From: Rhodospirillales bacterium
GTDB taxonomy: Bacteria > Pseudomonadota > Alphaproteobacteria > Rhodospirillales > Shumkoniaceae
Assembly: GCA_018432935.1 (NCBI GenBank)
Contig: JAHDSF010000028.1
Span: forward strand, 59,667-123,666
Direction of reading: 5' to 3'
Length of the DNA stretch: 64,000 bases
In this document: piece by piece, positions 49,495-60,400 of the stretch
How positions within the stretch are numbered: the first letter of the stretch is position 1
Layout: the number at the start of each line of letters is the position of its first letter
The notes under the pieces: model-generated
The model's input: only the letters and a program-made list of their open reading frames with translations
The model's database searches: none
What the model was told of the DNA's origin: nothing
Made by a program: the position numbers and the translations under genes

Positions 49495-51786
49495 CTATTT
49501 GGCCGTCGCGATGCGGCCCGAGGCGAGGCCCCGCAGCACCGCCTCGCGCGGGCCGTCGGCGACCACCCGCCCCTTGTCGATCACGATCAGCCGGTCGACC
49601 ATCTTCAGGAGCGAGGCCCGGTGCGTGATCAGGATCAGGGTGCGGTTCTCGAGAAAACCCGGAAGCTGGGCGAGGATGTTCTCCTCGCTGCGGGTGTCCA
49701 TCGAGCTGGTCGGCTCGTCGAGAACCAGGATGCGCGGACGCGCCAGCAGCGTGCGGGCGAACGAGATCGCCTGGCGCTGACCGCCCGACAGGCCGTCGCC
49801 GCGCTCGCCGATCGGCAGGTCGTAGCCCATCGGGTGCGCGCTCAGGAAGCCGTCGAGCCCGACCATGCGGGCGACCGCCATCACCTCGTCGTCGTTGGCG
49901 TGCATGCGCGCGACCGCGATGTTCTCGCGCGCGGTGCCGCGGAACAGGAATACGTCCTGCGGAACGTAGCCGACGTTGCGGCGCAGTTCGGTGGGATCGA
50001 GGTGGGTGATGTCGGTGCCGTCGATCGAGACCGAGCCGGTACGCGCCGAATAGAGGCCGATCAGCAGCTTGGCGAGGGTGCTCTTGCCGGAACCGACGCG
50101 GCCGACGAAACCCACCCGCTCGCCGGCTTTGATGGTGAAGCTGACGTCGCGCAGTACGTCGAAGTTCTGGCCGGGATAGGCGAACGAGACGTTCTGGAAC
50201 TGGACCTCGCCGGAGATCTCGGAGCGGTAAAGGAAGGTCTTGTCGGCGGGCCGCTCGGTCGGCAGATGCATCAGCCGGTCGATGGCGTTGAGGGCGGTGA
50301 ACGCCTGGTGGGCGCGGGTCGCCAGCTGCGCCACCTGGGCCATCGGGGCGATCGCCCGGCCCGACAGGATGACGCAGGCGATCAGCCCGCCCGAGGTCAT
50401 CTCGCCCTCGCCGACCAGATAGATGCCGATCAGGATGACGCCCACGTTGCAGAGCTGCTGGACCATCTGCACGAAGTGGATGTTGAAGTTCGAGACCAGC
50501 CGCGTGCGCTGGCTGCTGCTCGCCGACTGGCCGACCAGCCCCTCCCACAACACCCGCATGCGGCCGTCGGCGCCGACCGTCTTGATGGTCTCGAAGCCGT
50601 TCAGGGTCTCGACCAGAACCCCGTGCTTGCTTTCGTTCTCCCGCAGGTTCTTCTTCACCACGTAGCGCATCGGGAACTGCATGAACAGCCCGACCAGCAG
50701 GATCAGCCCCACCGCGCAGCCGAGCAGCAGCGCGATCTGCGGGCTGATGATGCTGATGACGAACACGAACAGGAAGACGAACGGCAGGTCGACGAAGCTG
50801 GCCAGCGTCGCCGAGGTGAAGAAGTCGCGCAGGGTCTCGAACTCGCGCAGCGTGCTGGCCAGCGCGCCCGCCGAGGCCGGCCGCGCCGCCATCTTCATGT
50901 CGAGCACCTGGTCGAAGACGCGGCAGGCGAGCCGGACGTCGGCGCGGCGTCCGGCGAAGTCGATGAAGCCGGCCCGCAGGTTGCGGAGCAGGAAGTCGAA
51001 GAACAGCACGAAGGCGACGCCGATCGCCAGCACCCACCCGGTCTCAACCGCGTTGTTGGGCAGCACCCGGTCGTACACGTTCATCGTGAACATCGGGTTG
51101 GCGAGCGCGAAGATGTTGATGAGAATCGCGGCGCAGGCGACCTGCAGGTAGATCCACCAGCTTTGCGCCAGGGTGCCCCAGAACCAGGCGCGCGGCTTCG
51201 GCACGTCGGTGTCGAAGCGTTGGGAGCCGAAGCGGAACTCGGGCCGCAGGAACGCGGCATAGCCGGCGTATTCGGCGGCGAGGTCCTCGTAGAGGACGTC
51301 GCGGGTACCCTCGCCGAGCTCGGGAATCATGGCCACGAAATGGCCGGGCTTCGGCTTTTCGATCAGGACCCAAGGCTGGCCGTCCTTCTTGAAGACGACG
51401 CAGGGCATGACGAGGTGCGAGATGCTGGCCAGCTTGCGCTTGACGATGCGCCCGGTCAGCCCGCCCCGTTCGGCGGCGCGCAGGAAGACGCTGGGCGACA
51501 TCTGGCCGTCGACCAGCGGCACGCCGCTGCGCAGCACTTCGCGGGAGCGCGGCCGGCCGTGGAACTTGCAGAGGAACTCGAGGCAGGCTAGCAGAGGATC
51601 GAAGTCGCGGTCGGCCGTGTCATCCGGCACGAACGCCGGCGCGGGCGCAGGTTCCTGCGTGGCTGCGCCGCCGATGTCGAGAACCTGTTCGATGGCGCCA
51701 AGCCCCCCCGCACCGGGGGTGTCAGAAGGCGCGTCCGCGACTTCCGCCGCGCCCCCGACTGCCCCTGCGGCCGATTTCTTTATCAT
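49495..51786 (-). CDS. Type I secretion ABC transporter with C39-like domain (LapB type)
   Basis: 763 residues. An acidic/proline-rich N-terminus is followed by a C39-like domain (~60-190) whose catalytic cysteine is lost: FDPLLACLEFLCKFHGRP stands where peptidases have DCGxACL. That makes it a substrate-docking, not a cleaving, domain. The membrane part spans ~195-480. The ATPase has Walker A GRVGSGKSTLAKLLIG, signature LSGGQRQAISFART, Walker B ILVLDEPTSSMD and switch LITHRAS. It powers export of the giant adhesin without leader removal. Confidence 0.93.
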   Translation of the reverse strand: MIKKSAAGAVGGAAEVADAPSDTPGAGGLGAIEQVLDIGGAATQEPAPAPAFVPDDTADRDFDPLLACLEFLCKFHGRPRSREVLRSGVPLVDGQMSPSVFLRAAERGGLTGRIVKRKLASISHLVMPCVVFKKDGQPWVLIEKPKPGHFVAMIPELGEGTRDVLYEDLAAEYAGYAAFLRPEFRFGSQRFDTDVPKPRAWFWGTLAQSWWIYLQVACAAILINIFALANPMFTMNVYDRVLPNNAVETGWVLAIGVAFVLFFDFLLRNLRAGFIDFAGRRADVRLACRVFDQVLDMKMAARPASAGALASTLREFETLRDFFTSATLASFVDLPFVFLFVFVISIISPQIALLLGCAVGLILLVGLFMQFPMRYVVKKNLRENESKHGVLVETLNGFETIKTVGADGRMRVLWEGLVGQSASSSQRTRLVSNFNIHFVQMVQQLCNVGVILIGIYLVGEGEMTSGGLIACVILSGRAIAPMAQVAQLATRAHQAFTALNAIDRLMHLPTERPADKTFLYRSEISGEVQFQNVSFAYPGQNFDVLRDVSFTIKAGERVGFVGRVGSGKSTLAKLLIGLYSARTGSVSIDGTDITHLDPTELRRNVGYVPQDVFLFRGTARENIAVARMHANDDEVMAVARMVGLDGFLSAHPMGYDLPIGERGDGLSGGQRQAISFARTLLARPRILVLDEPTSSMDTRSEENILAQLPGFLENRTLILITHRASLLKMVDRLIVIDKGRVVADGPREAVLRGLASGRIATAK

Positions 51787-51858
51787 CGAGACCGTCGCCG
51801 GCGGCGTCTTCCCACATCCTCCGAAGGCGCCGCCGTTCCTGTGCCCGTCTACTACGGC

Positions 51859-53187
51859 TTACGATTCGGATTCCGACGGAGCCGGTACGGGCACGTTCAG
51901 CGACTTGAGCAGCACGCCCGTGGTGTTCAGCACCTTGTAGTACGAGGCGGTGCGCCGATACTCGCCGCGGACCAGCTCGGAACGAGCCTGGAACAACTCG
52001 TTGCCGGCGTCCAGCACGTCGATCAGGGTGCGCCGGCCGAGGTCGAACTGCCGCCGATAGGCGGTGACGACCTCGTCGGTGGCGTCGACGCGATCCTCGA
52101 GGAGGGGTACCTCGCTCTCGGCCACCTTCATCTCGTTGAAGTCGATCACGACCTGCTCGGTCAGCAGACGGCCGATCTCCATCTCGCGCTGACGGGCCTG
52201 ACCGGCCTCGGCCACGGCCTGCCGCTCGCGGGCGACGTCGGCGCCGCCAGCGTAGAGGTTGTAGCGCAGCCGCACGACGCCGCGGTAGTCGGCCCGTTCC
52301 TCGTCACGGCCGCCGGTCCCGTTCTCCCAGTTGGAGGCGAGCTGGAGGTCGAAGCGCGGGTAATAGGCGCCCTTGACCGCGGTGATGGTGTGGTCGGCGG
52401 CGTTGACGCTCTGGCTGGCCGACAATTTCTGCGGGTTGTTGGCGATCGCGGTCGAGACCGCGTTGTCGACCGTGGTCGGAACCAGCCCGGTCGGCGCAGT
52501 CGCCGGCTCGAGCGTGGCGGGCGCCTCGCCCACCGCCTCGAGATAGTTGGCTTCGGCCTGCCGCAGGTCGCCCTGAAGACGGACCAGGCGGGCCTTGGCG
52601 AGGCTCAGGCGGCTTTGCGCCTGATAGACGTCGGCCTGCGAGCCGCCGCCCGAGGAAGCCTTCACGCTGACGTCGTCGACCACCTCGTTGTGGAGGGCAA
52701 CGTTCTCCTCGGCGAGCTTGACGACCTGGCGCGATTCCAGCACCGACAGGTAGGCGGTGATGACGCGCAGGGCGATCTCGTTGGCCGCGGCGTTCTTGTC
52801 GAAGGCGGCCGCCTTGGCGTCGAACTGGGCGGCGTCGTGCAGGCTCTCGGCGGTGAAGCCGTCGAACAGGAGCTGGCTGAGCGACAGCGTGCCCTGCTGG
52901 ATGTCGGTCTTCTTCTTGGCGTGCGAGACGTTGCCCGGCTTGGTGAAGTAGGCGAAGCCGGTCTGCGCGTCGGCGTCGAGTTGCGGCAGGAAGGCCGCGT
53001 ACGCCTCGCGCACCGCGCCCAGGGCGCGGTTCTCGTTCTCCAGCGCGCCCTGGACGCGCGGATGTTTGGTGACCCCGAGGACGACCGCCTCGTCGAGGGT
53101 GATCGCGCTCGCGGTGCTCGCCGCGAACGTACCGCCGACCAGCGCCGCCACGATTCCAAGCGCCTGAGTTCGCCGTTTGGATGACAC
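51859..53187 (-). CDS. TolC-family outer membrane channel of type I secretion
   Basis: 442 residues with a signal peptide (ALGIVAALVGGTFAASTASA). TLDEAVVLGVTKHPRVQGAL starts the OEP fold. Two repeats follow, with paired landmarks LSLSQLLFDGFTAESLHDAA and VRLRYNLYAGGADVARERQA, each a β-strand pair leading into a long helix. It forms the outer-membrane duct, as LapE/AggA does for LapA. First gene of the minus-strand operon TolC-ABC-HlyD-LuxR. Its promoter should lie in the 221-bp gap toward 53409. Confidence 0.92.
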   Translation of the reverse strand: MSSKRRTQALGIVAALVGGTFAASTASAITLDEAVVLGVTKHPRVQGALENENRALGAVREAYAAFLPQLDADAQTGFAYFTKPGNVSHAKKKTDIQQGTLSLSQLLFDGFTAESLHDAAQFDAKAAAFDKNAAANEIALRVITAYLSVLESRQVVKLAEENVALHNEVVDDVSVKASSGGGSQADVYQAQSRLSLAKARLVRLQGDLRQAEANYLEAVGEAPATLEPATAPTGLVPTTVDNAVSTAIANNPQKLSASQSVNAADHTITAVKGAYYPRFDLQLASNWENGTGGRDEERADYRGVVRLRYNLYAGGADVARERQAVAEAGQARQREMEIGRLLTEQVVIDFNEMKVAESEVPLLEDRVDATDEVVTAYRRQFDLGRRTLIDVLDAGNELFQARSELVRGEYRRTASYYKVLNTTGVLLKSLNVPVPAPSESES

Positions 53188-53321
53188 CTGAGTTCTCCCC
53201 CGCCCTCTGCTTGAGTCCAGGCCCCCTCGGACCTGGAGGATAATGTACCCAGGGCTGAAAAAAAGGCAATCCGATTTATAGCCAGGATCGTGCGGCCGGT
53301 GATCGTCTTACGAGTAACATT

Positions 53322-53338
53322 CCAGCAACACTTGCTGG
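53322..53338. promoter_or_regulatory. 17-bp perfect inverted repeat between tolC-like gene and 53409
   Basis: CCAGCAA-CAC-TTGCTGG, a perfect 7-bp inverted repeat with a 3-base centre, in the divergent gap between the secretion operon (start 53187) and the small gene at 53409. Without a U-run it looks more like an operator than a terminator. A candidate site for the LuxR-type regulator of the operon. Confidence 0.45.
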
Positions 53339-53408
53339 GATTTCAGGAACCACGTAGATTGGTCCGCAACCACTGGCGGCCGTCGGCCGCTCCTCCGGAG
53401 GGCTTGCA

Positions 53409-53744
53409 ATGCCGTACATCAAGAGGGACGCGAACGGGGAGATTCTCGCGGTATACAAGAGCCCCGTCGAGGCCGAACTGGAGGAGATCGGCGCCTCCGA
53501 TATCGAGCTAGTCGCCTTTTTTCTCGAAGGTTTTGACTTCGACGAACTGAAACGCAGGCTCTACGAAAGCGACCTCGACATGGGCCGGGTCTCGGAAGAC
53601 CTGGTCGACACCCTGATCGAGAAGGGGGTGATCCTGTTCACCGACCTGCCCGAGGCGGCGCAGCGAAAGCTCAACGCTCGCAGATTGTTACGAAAGCGCC
53701 TGGGCTCGTCGATCGGGCTGATCGACAGCGAGCTGAAGCTGTAG
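53409..53744 (+). CDS. Small conserved protein ('tryptophan synthase subunit beta-like')
   Basis: 111 residues. MPYIKRDANGEILAVYKSPV and DLDMGRVSEDLVDTLIEKGV, followed by ILFTDLPEAAQRKLNARRLL, match a short proteobacterial family that databases often name tryptophan synthase beta-like, although it lacks the PLP fold. Function unknown. It lies between the secretion operon and the adhesin, divergent from the former. The charged helical make-up suggests a cytosolic or nucleic-acid-associated protein. Confidence 0.78.
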   Translation: MPYIKRDANGEILAVYKSPVEAELEEIGASDIELVAFFLEGFDFDELKRRLYESDLDMGRVSEDLVDTLIEKGVILFTDLPEAAQRKLNARRLLRKRLGSSIGLIDSELKL

Positions 53745-54117
53745 CTTTTAGGCAACACTGTCTCGAAAAAACGACACCGGGGCCCGGAGCGGCGGCGGCA
53801 GGGCGGCCGGAACATACCCCGCGACACCCTCGAGCCCCCGCTTGAGGATGCGACTCCGCACCAGGCATCCGTCAGCCATCTGCATATTATCTTATTCCGC
53901 GGACGGCCCGTCCGCCCCGACGCGAACGGGAGCCGGATCATCGTGCCCGCGGCCGCCACGACGGCAACTTCATGGCATGTCCGCCGGACCGCCCCGGCAC
54001 GGCTGGGACCGCCCAGACGGACCCGCATCCCGACCCGCGCCGGTATTGGCAAACCTACCCGCCAAAGAAAACCCGGCCCCCGAAGGGGCCGGGCTCCAAG
54101 ATTGAAACACCTGGGTC
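53745..54117. other. Intergenic region between small gene and adhesin 3' end
   Basis: 373 bp between two converging stops. Apart from the adhesin terminator at 54072-54093 I see no gene, repeat or RNA. Reading frames that cross it have no start context or family similarity. Confidence 0.6.
54072..54093 (-). terminator. Rho-independent terminator of the adhesin gene
   Basis: CCCGGCCCC (54072-54080), CGAA tetraloop, GGGGCCGGG (54085-54093): a perfect 9-bp GC stem. On the minus-strand RNA it is followed by UUUUCUUU. It lies 24 bp past the adhesin stop. Confidence 0.88.
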
Positions 54118-54400
54118 TCAGACCTTGCTCGTGATGATCGTGCCATCATCCTGAAGGGTGAGCTGGTTTTCGTTGGTGTTCTCGATCACCGCGATCGTTT
54201 CATAGTCCGTGTGGCCATAGCCCGACTTCGGATCGACGTCCACCCGCACTCGAACGCTGCTGCCATCCTGGTCGAGCTCGATGTTGCTCTTGCCGTACTG
54301 AGCTATGACGTCGCTGATGTCCAGCTTGTCGCCGGCTCGGAAGTCCTTCAGCGTGTCGGTGTAATCATAGTTGCCCCACCCGTCGGTGATGTCGTCCCGG
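54118..54400 (-). other. C-terminal type I secretion signal region of adhesin
   Basis: The final ~95 residues follow the last RTX repeat: AGNDTFVITRDDITDGWG, a DTLKDFRAGDKLDISD block typical of RTX C-termini, a β-rich stretch with VRVRVDVDPKSGYGHTDYET, and an uncharged end, TIITSKV. This is the region recognised by the ABC exporter. Confidence 0.85.
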
Positions 54401-57400
54401 GTGATGACGAAGGTATCGTTGCCGGCGCCACCTCTGAGCTCGTCGCTGCCATTGCCACCGCGGAGGTAGTCATCGCCAGTGCCGCCGTTCAGCACATCAT
54501 TCCCGTTCTCGCCAAACAGGCGGTCGTTGCCGGCATCACCGTTCAGCGTGTCGTTATTGTCACCCCCGTGCAGCTCATCGTTGTCGTCGCCGCCGTTCAA
54601 GACGTCGTTGCCGCTGTCCCCGAAGATGAGGTCGTTGCCGGCGCCGCCGGTGACGACGTCGTTCCCACCATCGGCGCGCATGACGTCGTTGCCGCCCTTG
54701 AGGTCGATGTTTTCGTTATGCCAATCGCCGTACACGATCTCGTCACGGTCGGTGGTGTTCACCCCGCGTTCGACGGTGACGTCGACGCCGGTCTCGCTGC
54801 CCGCACTGCCCACGACATTGTATTCGAAGAAGTCCGTAGTTTCGGAACTGCGCAGGTGCCCCCAAGCCCCTTCGTTGGGGGACTCAAACCACCAGGCTTC
54901 CCCACTGGCACCTGTGATATCCAGCCCGTTGCCGATGTCGTTCCACAACAGATCCTGCTCGGGTACCCAATAGTCGCCACCGCCGCTCATCAGCAACACC
55001 CGGTCAGCGACACCGTCGAAGACCACGGCCTCGTCGGCACCGTTGATCGTGATGGTGATTTCCTGCTCGGTGCCGTCCGCCGCCTTCACGGTGATGACGT
55101 CCTGCAACGTCTCGCCGTCGTTGAGGTCCTGCACGTCGTCGTTGGTGTTGTCGAGCGTGTAGGTCCAGGCGCCGGCAGCGTTGATGACTAGCTGCCCATA
55201 CTGGCCGTAGTGGGTCTGGGCCTGGAAGGTGTTGTCCGGGCCATCGACGTCGTAGCTGGTCAGCACACCGGCATCGTCCAGATCGCCGTCCTCGGTCACC
55301 GTGCCAGCGACCTTACCGTCGATCACGGCGCCGTCGTTGGTGCCGGTGACCGTCACCTGGATGACCTGGGTGTCGACCGCCCCGTACTGGTCCGTCACCT
55401 GGACGGTGAAGGAGTCGGTGAGGGTCTGGCCCTCGGCGAGCGACTGGACCAGGCTGTCGTTCAGAGTGTAGTTCCAGGTCGCGTTTGCACCCGACCCGAC
55501 CACCGCAGCCGTGCCGTAGCCGGCCGCCCCGCTGACGGACCAGGTGAGCGCGGCGGCGTGGTCGACGTCGCTGGCCACCAGGGTGCCGTTGGCGGTGTGG
55601 TTGGAGGCGTCGTCCTCCTTCACGCTGCCGTCCGCCACCGTGTAGCTGGTGATCACGGGCGCGTCGTTGGCGCCGTTGATCGTGACGGTGACGGTCTTGG
55701 TCGCCGTGTAGCCGTCGGTGTCGGTGACGGTATAGTCGAAGGTCCGCGTCGCCGTCTCGCCCTGGGCCAGGGATTCGAACGCTCCCGCGTTGGCCTTGAA
55801 CACCAGGTTGGTGCCGACCACGCTGGCCGTGAAGTCGCCGGCCGAGGGATTCGAGATCACGAGGCTGGCCAGGTCGGCACTGGTGTAGTCGCCGACGAGG
55901 TTCAGGACGTCGATGGAGACGCCGGTGGTTGCGGCGGCGTCCTCGCCGACCGAGCCCGAGCCGTTGTTGGCCAGGATCACGTTGTGGTCGGCATAATCGA
56001 CGCGGTCGACGCCGTGCAGGGTATCCGCGCCCGCCGTGCCTTCGCCGTTGGCGGCGTTGTAGCTCACCGGGTTGGCAGCCTCGTTGCCCTCGATCACCAG
56101 GGTGTCGACGCCGTCGCCGCCGGTGATGTCGTCGGCGCCGGCGCCGCCGTACAGCACGTCCTTGCCCTCGCCGCCGATGATCGTGTTGACGCCGTCGTTG
56201 CCGCGGATCGTGTTGACGTTGCCGTTGCCGGTGACGTCGATCGCCGCATCGCCGCCGAGGGTGATGTCGTTGCCGTCGCCCAGCACCAGGTCGATGTTGG
56301 TGGCGCCCGCCGGGGCTTTGATCGTCAGGTTGTTGGTGTCGACGTCGATGTCGCCGCCGGCCAGCCTGCCGCCGCCGAGGGTGGCCGTCGAGTAGTCGCC
56401 GGGCTCGTAAGCCAGGATGGTGTCGCCAGGCGCGGCCTCGTCGCAGGCCTCCTGCAGGGTCAGTCCGCCGCCGCCGACCAGCCACGCCACGCCGTCCTTG
56501 AACTGCAGCTGCTCGGCATTGACGATGGTGTCGGTGCCGTCGTCGCCGTCCACCGAGGGTTTCAGGTCTTTGACGACATAGTGGCCGTTCTCGAAGGTGA
56601 TCGAGTAGTCGGCCATGTTGCCGGCGAACACGACCACGTCGATCTCGGGGCTGTCGCCCGCATCGATGGTGTCGTTGCCGCCGCCGCCGGTGATGGTGTC
56701 GGCGCCGTGGCCGCCGGAGATGACGTTGTCGCCGCTGTTGCCGGTGAGGACGTCGGCGTAATTCGAGCCGATCACGTTCTCGATGCTGTTGAGCTCGTCC
56801 GAAGCGCCGTCTCCGTCGTTCGTGGCCTCGTCGTTCTGGAGGTTGACGACCACGCCACCCGCCGCGGCCGAGTAGTCGACCGTGTCGGTGCCCGAGCCGC
56901 CGTCGATGTAGTCCTCGCCGGCGCCGCCGGAGAGGATGTCGTCGCCGGAGCCGCCGAAGAGCTGGTCGTCGCCCTCGCCGCCGGAGAGGATGTCGTCGCC
57001 CGAGCCGCCGAAGAGCTGGTCGTCGCCCTCGCCGCCGGTCAGCTCGTCGTTGCCCTGGCCGCCGTCGAGATTGTCGTCGCCCTCGCCGCCGGTCAGCTCG
57101 TCGTCGCCCCGGCCGCCGTAGAGCCGGTCGTCGCCGATCCCGCCGTCCAGGACGTCGCTGCCGTCGCCGCCGTCGAGCTCGTCGTCGCCCTCGCCGCCGT
57201 ACAGGGTGTCGGCACCGCCGGCGCCGTCGATCTCGTCGTCGCCGTCGCCGCCCCAGATGGTGTTGACACCGTCGTTGCCGGTGAGATCGTCGCTGAACTG
57301 CGAGCCGACGATGTTCTCGACGTCGACGAGCGTGTCGCCTTGGGCGTCACCGCCGACACCGGTGCCGAACCGGAGATCAACCGATACCGGCGCACCGGAA

Positions 57401-60400
57401 GCCGAGTAGTCGGCCGTGTCGATGCCCGCACCGCCGCGGAGATCGTCCGCGCCCTCGCCGCCGACCAGGACGTCGTTGCCCTCGCCGCCCTCGAGGAGGT
57501 CGTTGCCGGCCCCGCCGACGAGCTTGTCGTCGCCGGCCTCGCCGTACAGGGTGTCGTTGCCGCCCTTGCCGTCGATGAGGTCGTTGCCGGCGCCGCCCCA
57601 GATGGTGTTGACGCCGTCGCTGCCGTCGATGATGTCGGCATACGACGAGCCGATCGCATTCTCGATGCTGATCAGCGTGTCGAGGCTGCCGAAGCCGTCG
57701 ATGGCGATGCCGGCCCCGAGATCGACGAAGACGCCGGTGGGCGAAGCCGCATAGCTGGCGGTATCGATGCCGTTGCCGCCGTCGAGGGTGTCGTAGCCGC
57801 CCATGCCGCGGAGGGTATCGTTGCCGTCGCGGCCCCAGAGCTTGTTGTCCGCCCAGTCGCCGGTGATGGTGTCGTCGTAGGCCGAACCGTCGACGTTCTC
57901 GATCTCCGCGAGAATGTCGCCCTGGGCGTCGCCGCCCGTGCCGGGCCCGTCGGAAAGCGCGATGGTGATGCCGGCCGCCGAGGCGTTGTAGTTGGCGGTA
58001 TCCTCGCCGCTGCCGCCGTTCATGGTGTCGGCGCCGTCGTAGCCTTCGTCGGTGGTCCCGGTGCTGTAGAAGACGTCGTTGCCGCCGTTGCCGTACATGG
58101 TGTCGTTGCCGGCGCCACCGTACAGGGTGTCGGCGCCGCCGTAGACCGCGGCCCCATAGTAGGCGTTGCCGTCGCCGTACATGGTGTCGTTGCCGTCGCC
58201 ACCGTACAGGGTGTCGGCGCCGCCGTGGACCTCGGCCCCGTAGAAGACGGCGTCGCCGTCACCGACCAGCGTGTCGTTGCCGGCCCCGCCATTCAGCGTG
58301 TCGTTGCCGCCGTAGATGTCTGAGCGGTCGCCATAGGCGTTGCCGTCCCCGACCAGCGTGTCGTCGCCGGCGTCGCCGGCGAGGCTGTCGTTGCCGCCGC
58401 TGATGTCGGCCCCGTAACGGGCATCCTCGTCGCCCACCAGCAGGTCGTTGCCGGAACCGCCTTCGAGGCGATCGTTGCCGGCGTTGCCGTACAGCGTGTC
58501 GTTGCCGGCGTCGCCATAGAGGGCGTCGGTGCCCGATCCGCCGTACAGCCGGTCATGGTCGTCGCCGCCGACGAGCAGGTCGTCGCCGGAGCCGCCGGAC
58601 ATGGTGTCGTTGCCGGTTTCGCCGTAGAGGAAGTCGGCGTCGTCGCCGCCATCCATCTCGTCGTCGCCCGAGCCGCCGAACAGCTGGTCGGCGCCGGTGC
58701 CGCCGAACATGTCGTCGTGCCCGGAACCACCGACCATCGTGTCGCTGCCGGCGCCGCCGTACATGTCGTCGTTGCCGTCGTCGCCCCACATGCGGTCGTT
58801 GCCGGCATCGCCGTTCATGTCGTCGTTGCCCGAGCCGCCCTCCAGCAGGTCGTCGCCGTCGCCGCCGGACATGTCGTCGTCGCCCGCGCCGCCGTTGAGG
58901 GAGTCGGCATCGGCGTCGCCGGACATGTCGTCGTGGCCGTCGCCGCCGTACAGCGTGTCGCTGCCGGTGCCGCCGGACATGTCGTCGTTGCCGCTGTCGC
59001 CGAACATCAGGTCGTTGCCCGAGCCGCCGGACATGGTGTCGTTTTCGGAGCCGCCGGACATGGTGTCGGCCCCGCCGCCACCGTACATGGTGTCGTCGCT
59101 GGAGCCGCCGTACATGGTGTCGTTGCCGTCGCCGGCACCCTCGACGACGCCGTCGCCGTACATGACGTCGTGGCCGCCGGTGCCGTGCATGGTGTCGTTG
59201 CCGGCGTCGCCATACATGCGGTCGCCGTGGTCGCCATAGGTCTCGCCGGTGCCGTCGTCGCCGTACATGGTGTCGTCGCCGGCGCCGCCGTGCATGGTAT
59301 CCCAGTCGTCGCCGCCGTACATGACGTCGTTGCCGGCGCCGCCGTCCATGGTGTCGTTGCCGGAGTTGCCGTACATCAGGTCGTCGCCGGCATCGCCGTC
59401 CATGACGTCGTTGCCCGAGCCGCCGTACAGCTTGTCCTGATCGTCGCCGCCGGACATGGTGTCGTTGCCGCCGGTGCCGTACAGGGTATCGTTGCCGGCC
59501 TCGCCGTCCATCTCGTCGCCGCGGTCACTGCCGTGCTCGCCGATGCCGTCGTCGCCGTACATGACGTCGTCGCCGGAACCGCCGCGCATGTCGTCATAGC
59601 CGGAGCCGCCGTACATGGTGTCGTTGCCGGAGCCGCCGTCCATGTCGTCGTTGCCGTTGCCGCCGTACATCAGGTCGTTGGCGCCGTCGCCGTCCATGTC
59701 GTCGTGGCCGTCGCCGCCGTACAGGGTGTCGAGGCCGTCGCCGCCCGACATGGTGTCGTCGCCGCCGGTGCCGTACATCCGATCGTTGCCGGCGTCGCCG
59801 TACATGCGGTCGCCGCCGTCGCCCCAGGACTCGCTGGTGCCGTCGTCGCCGTACATGGTGTCGTCGCCGGCGCCGGCGTGCATGGTGTCGCGGTCGTTGC
59901 CGCCGTACATGATGTCGGCGCCGTCGCCGCCATCCATGACGTCATTGCCGGAGCCGCCGTACATGGTGTCCTGCCCGGAGCCGCCGGACATGACGTCGTT
60001 GTCCTGGTCGCCCCACATGCGGTCGTCGCCGGCGTCGCCGTTCATCACGTCGTTGCCGGAGCCGCCGGACATGACGTCCTGGCCCTCGCCGCCGTACATG
60101 GTGTCGCGGCCCGAGTTGCCCTCCAGGTAATCGTCGCCGCCCTGGCCGTAGAGGGTGTCGTTGCCGTCGCCGCCGGAAAGCGTGTCGTTGCCGCCGCCCT
60201 CGAACCGGCCGTCGCCGTCGCCGATCAGCACATCATCGCCGTCGCCGCCGGAAAGCGTGTCGTCGCCGCCGTGCAGGAAGAAGCCACTGCCGTCGCCGAC
60301 CAGCACGTCGTTGCCGTCGCCGCCGTCGAGCTTGTCGTCGCCGCCGTAGACGCCGCCGAGGAACCCGCTGGCATCGCCGTCGCCGACCAGCGTGTCGTTG

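Noticed and set aside
51859..53187. TolC-like gene belonging to a multidrug efflux system
   Set aside because: It is transcribed directly into the type I ABC and HlyD genes, and no RND pump gene is present.
55210..58323. A 1037-codon plus-strand open frame opposite the adhesin
   Set aside because: It arises from the repeated RTX codons read backward (Val/Ala/Asp-rich) and shows no family motif; the minus frame has all RTX, VCBS and secretion features.
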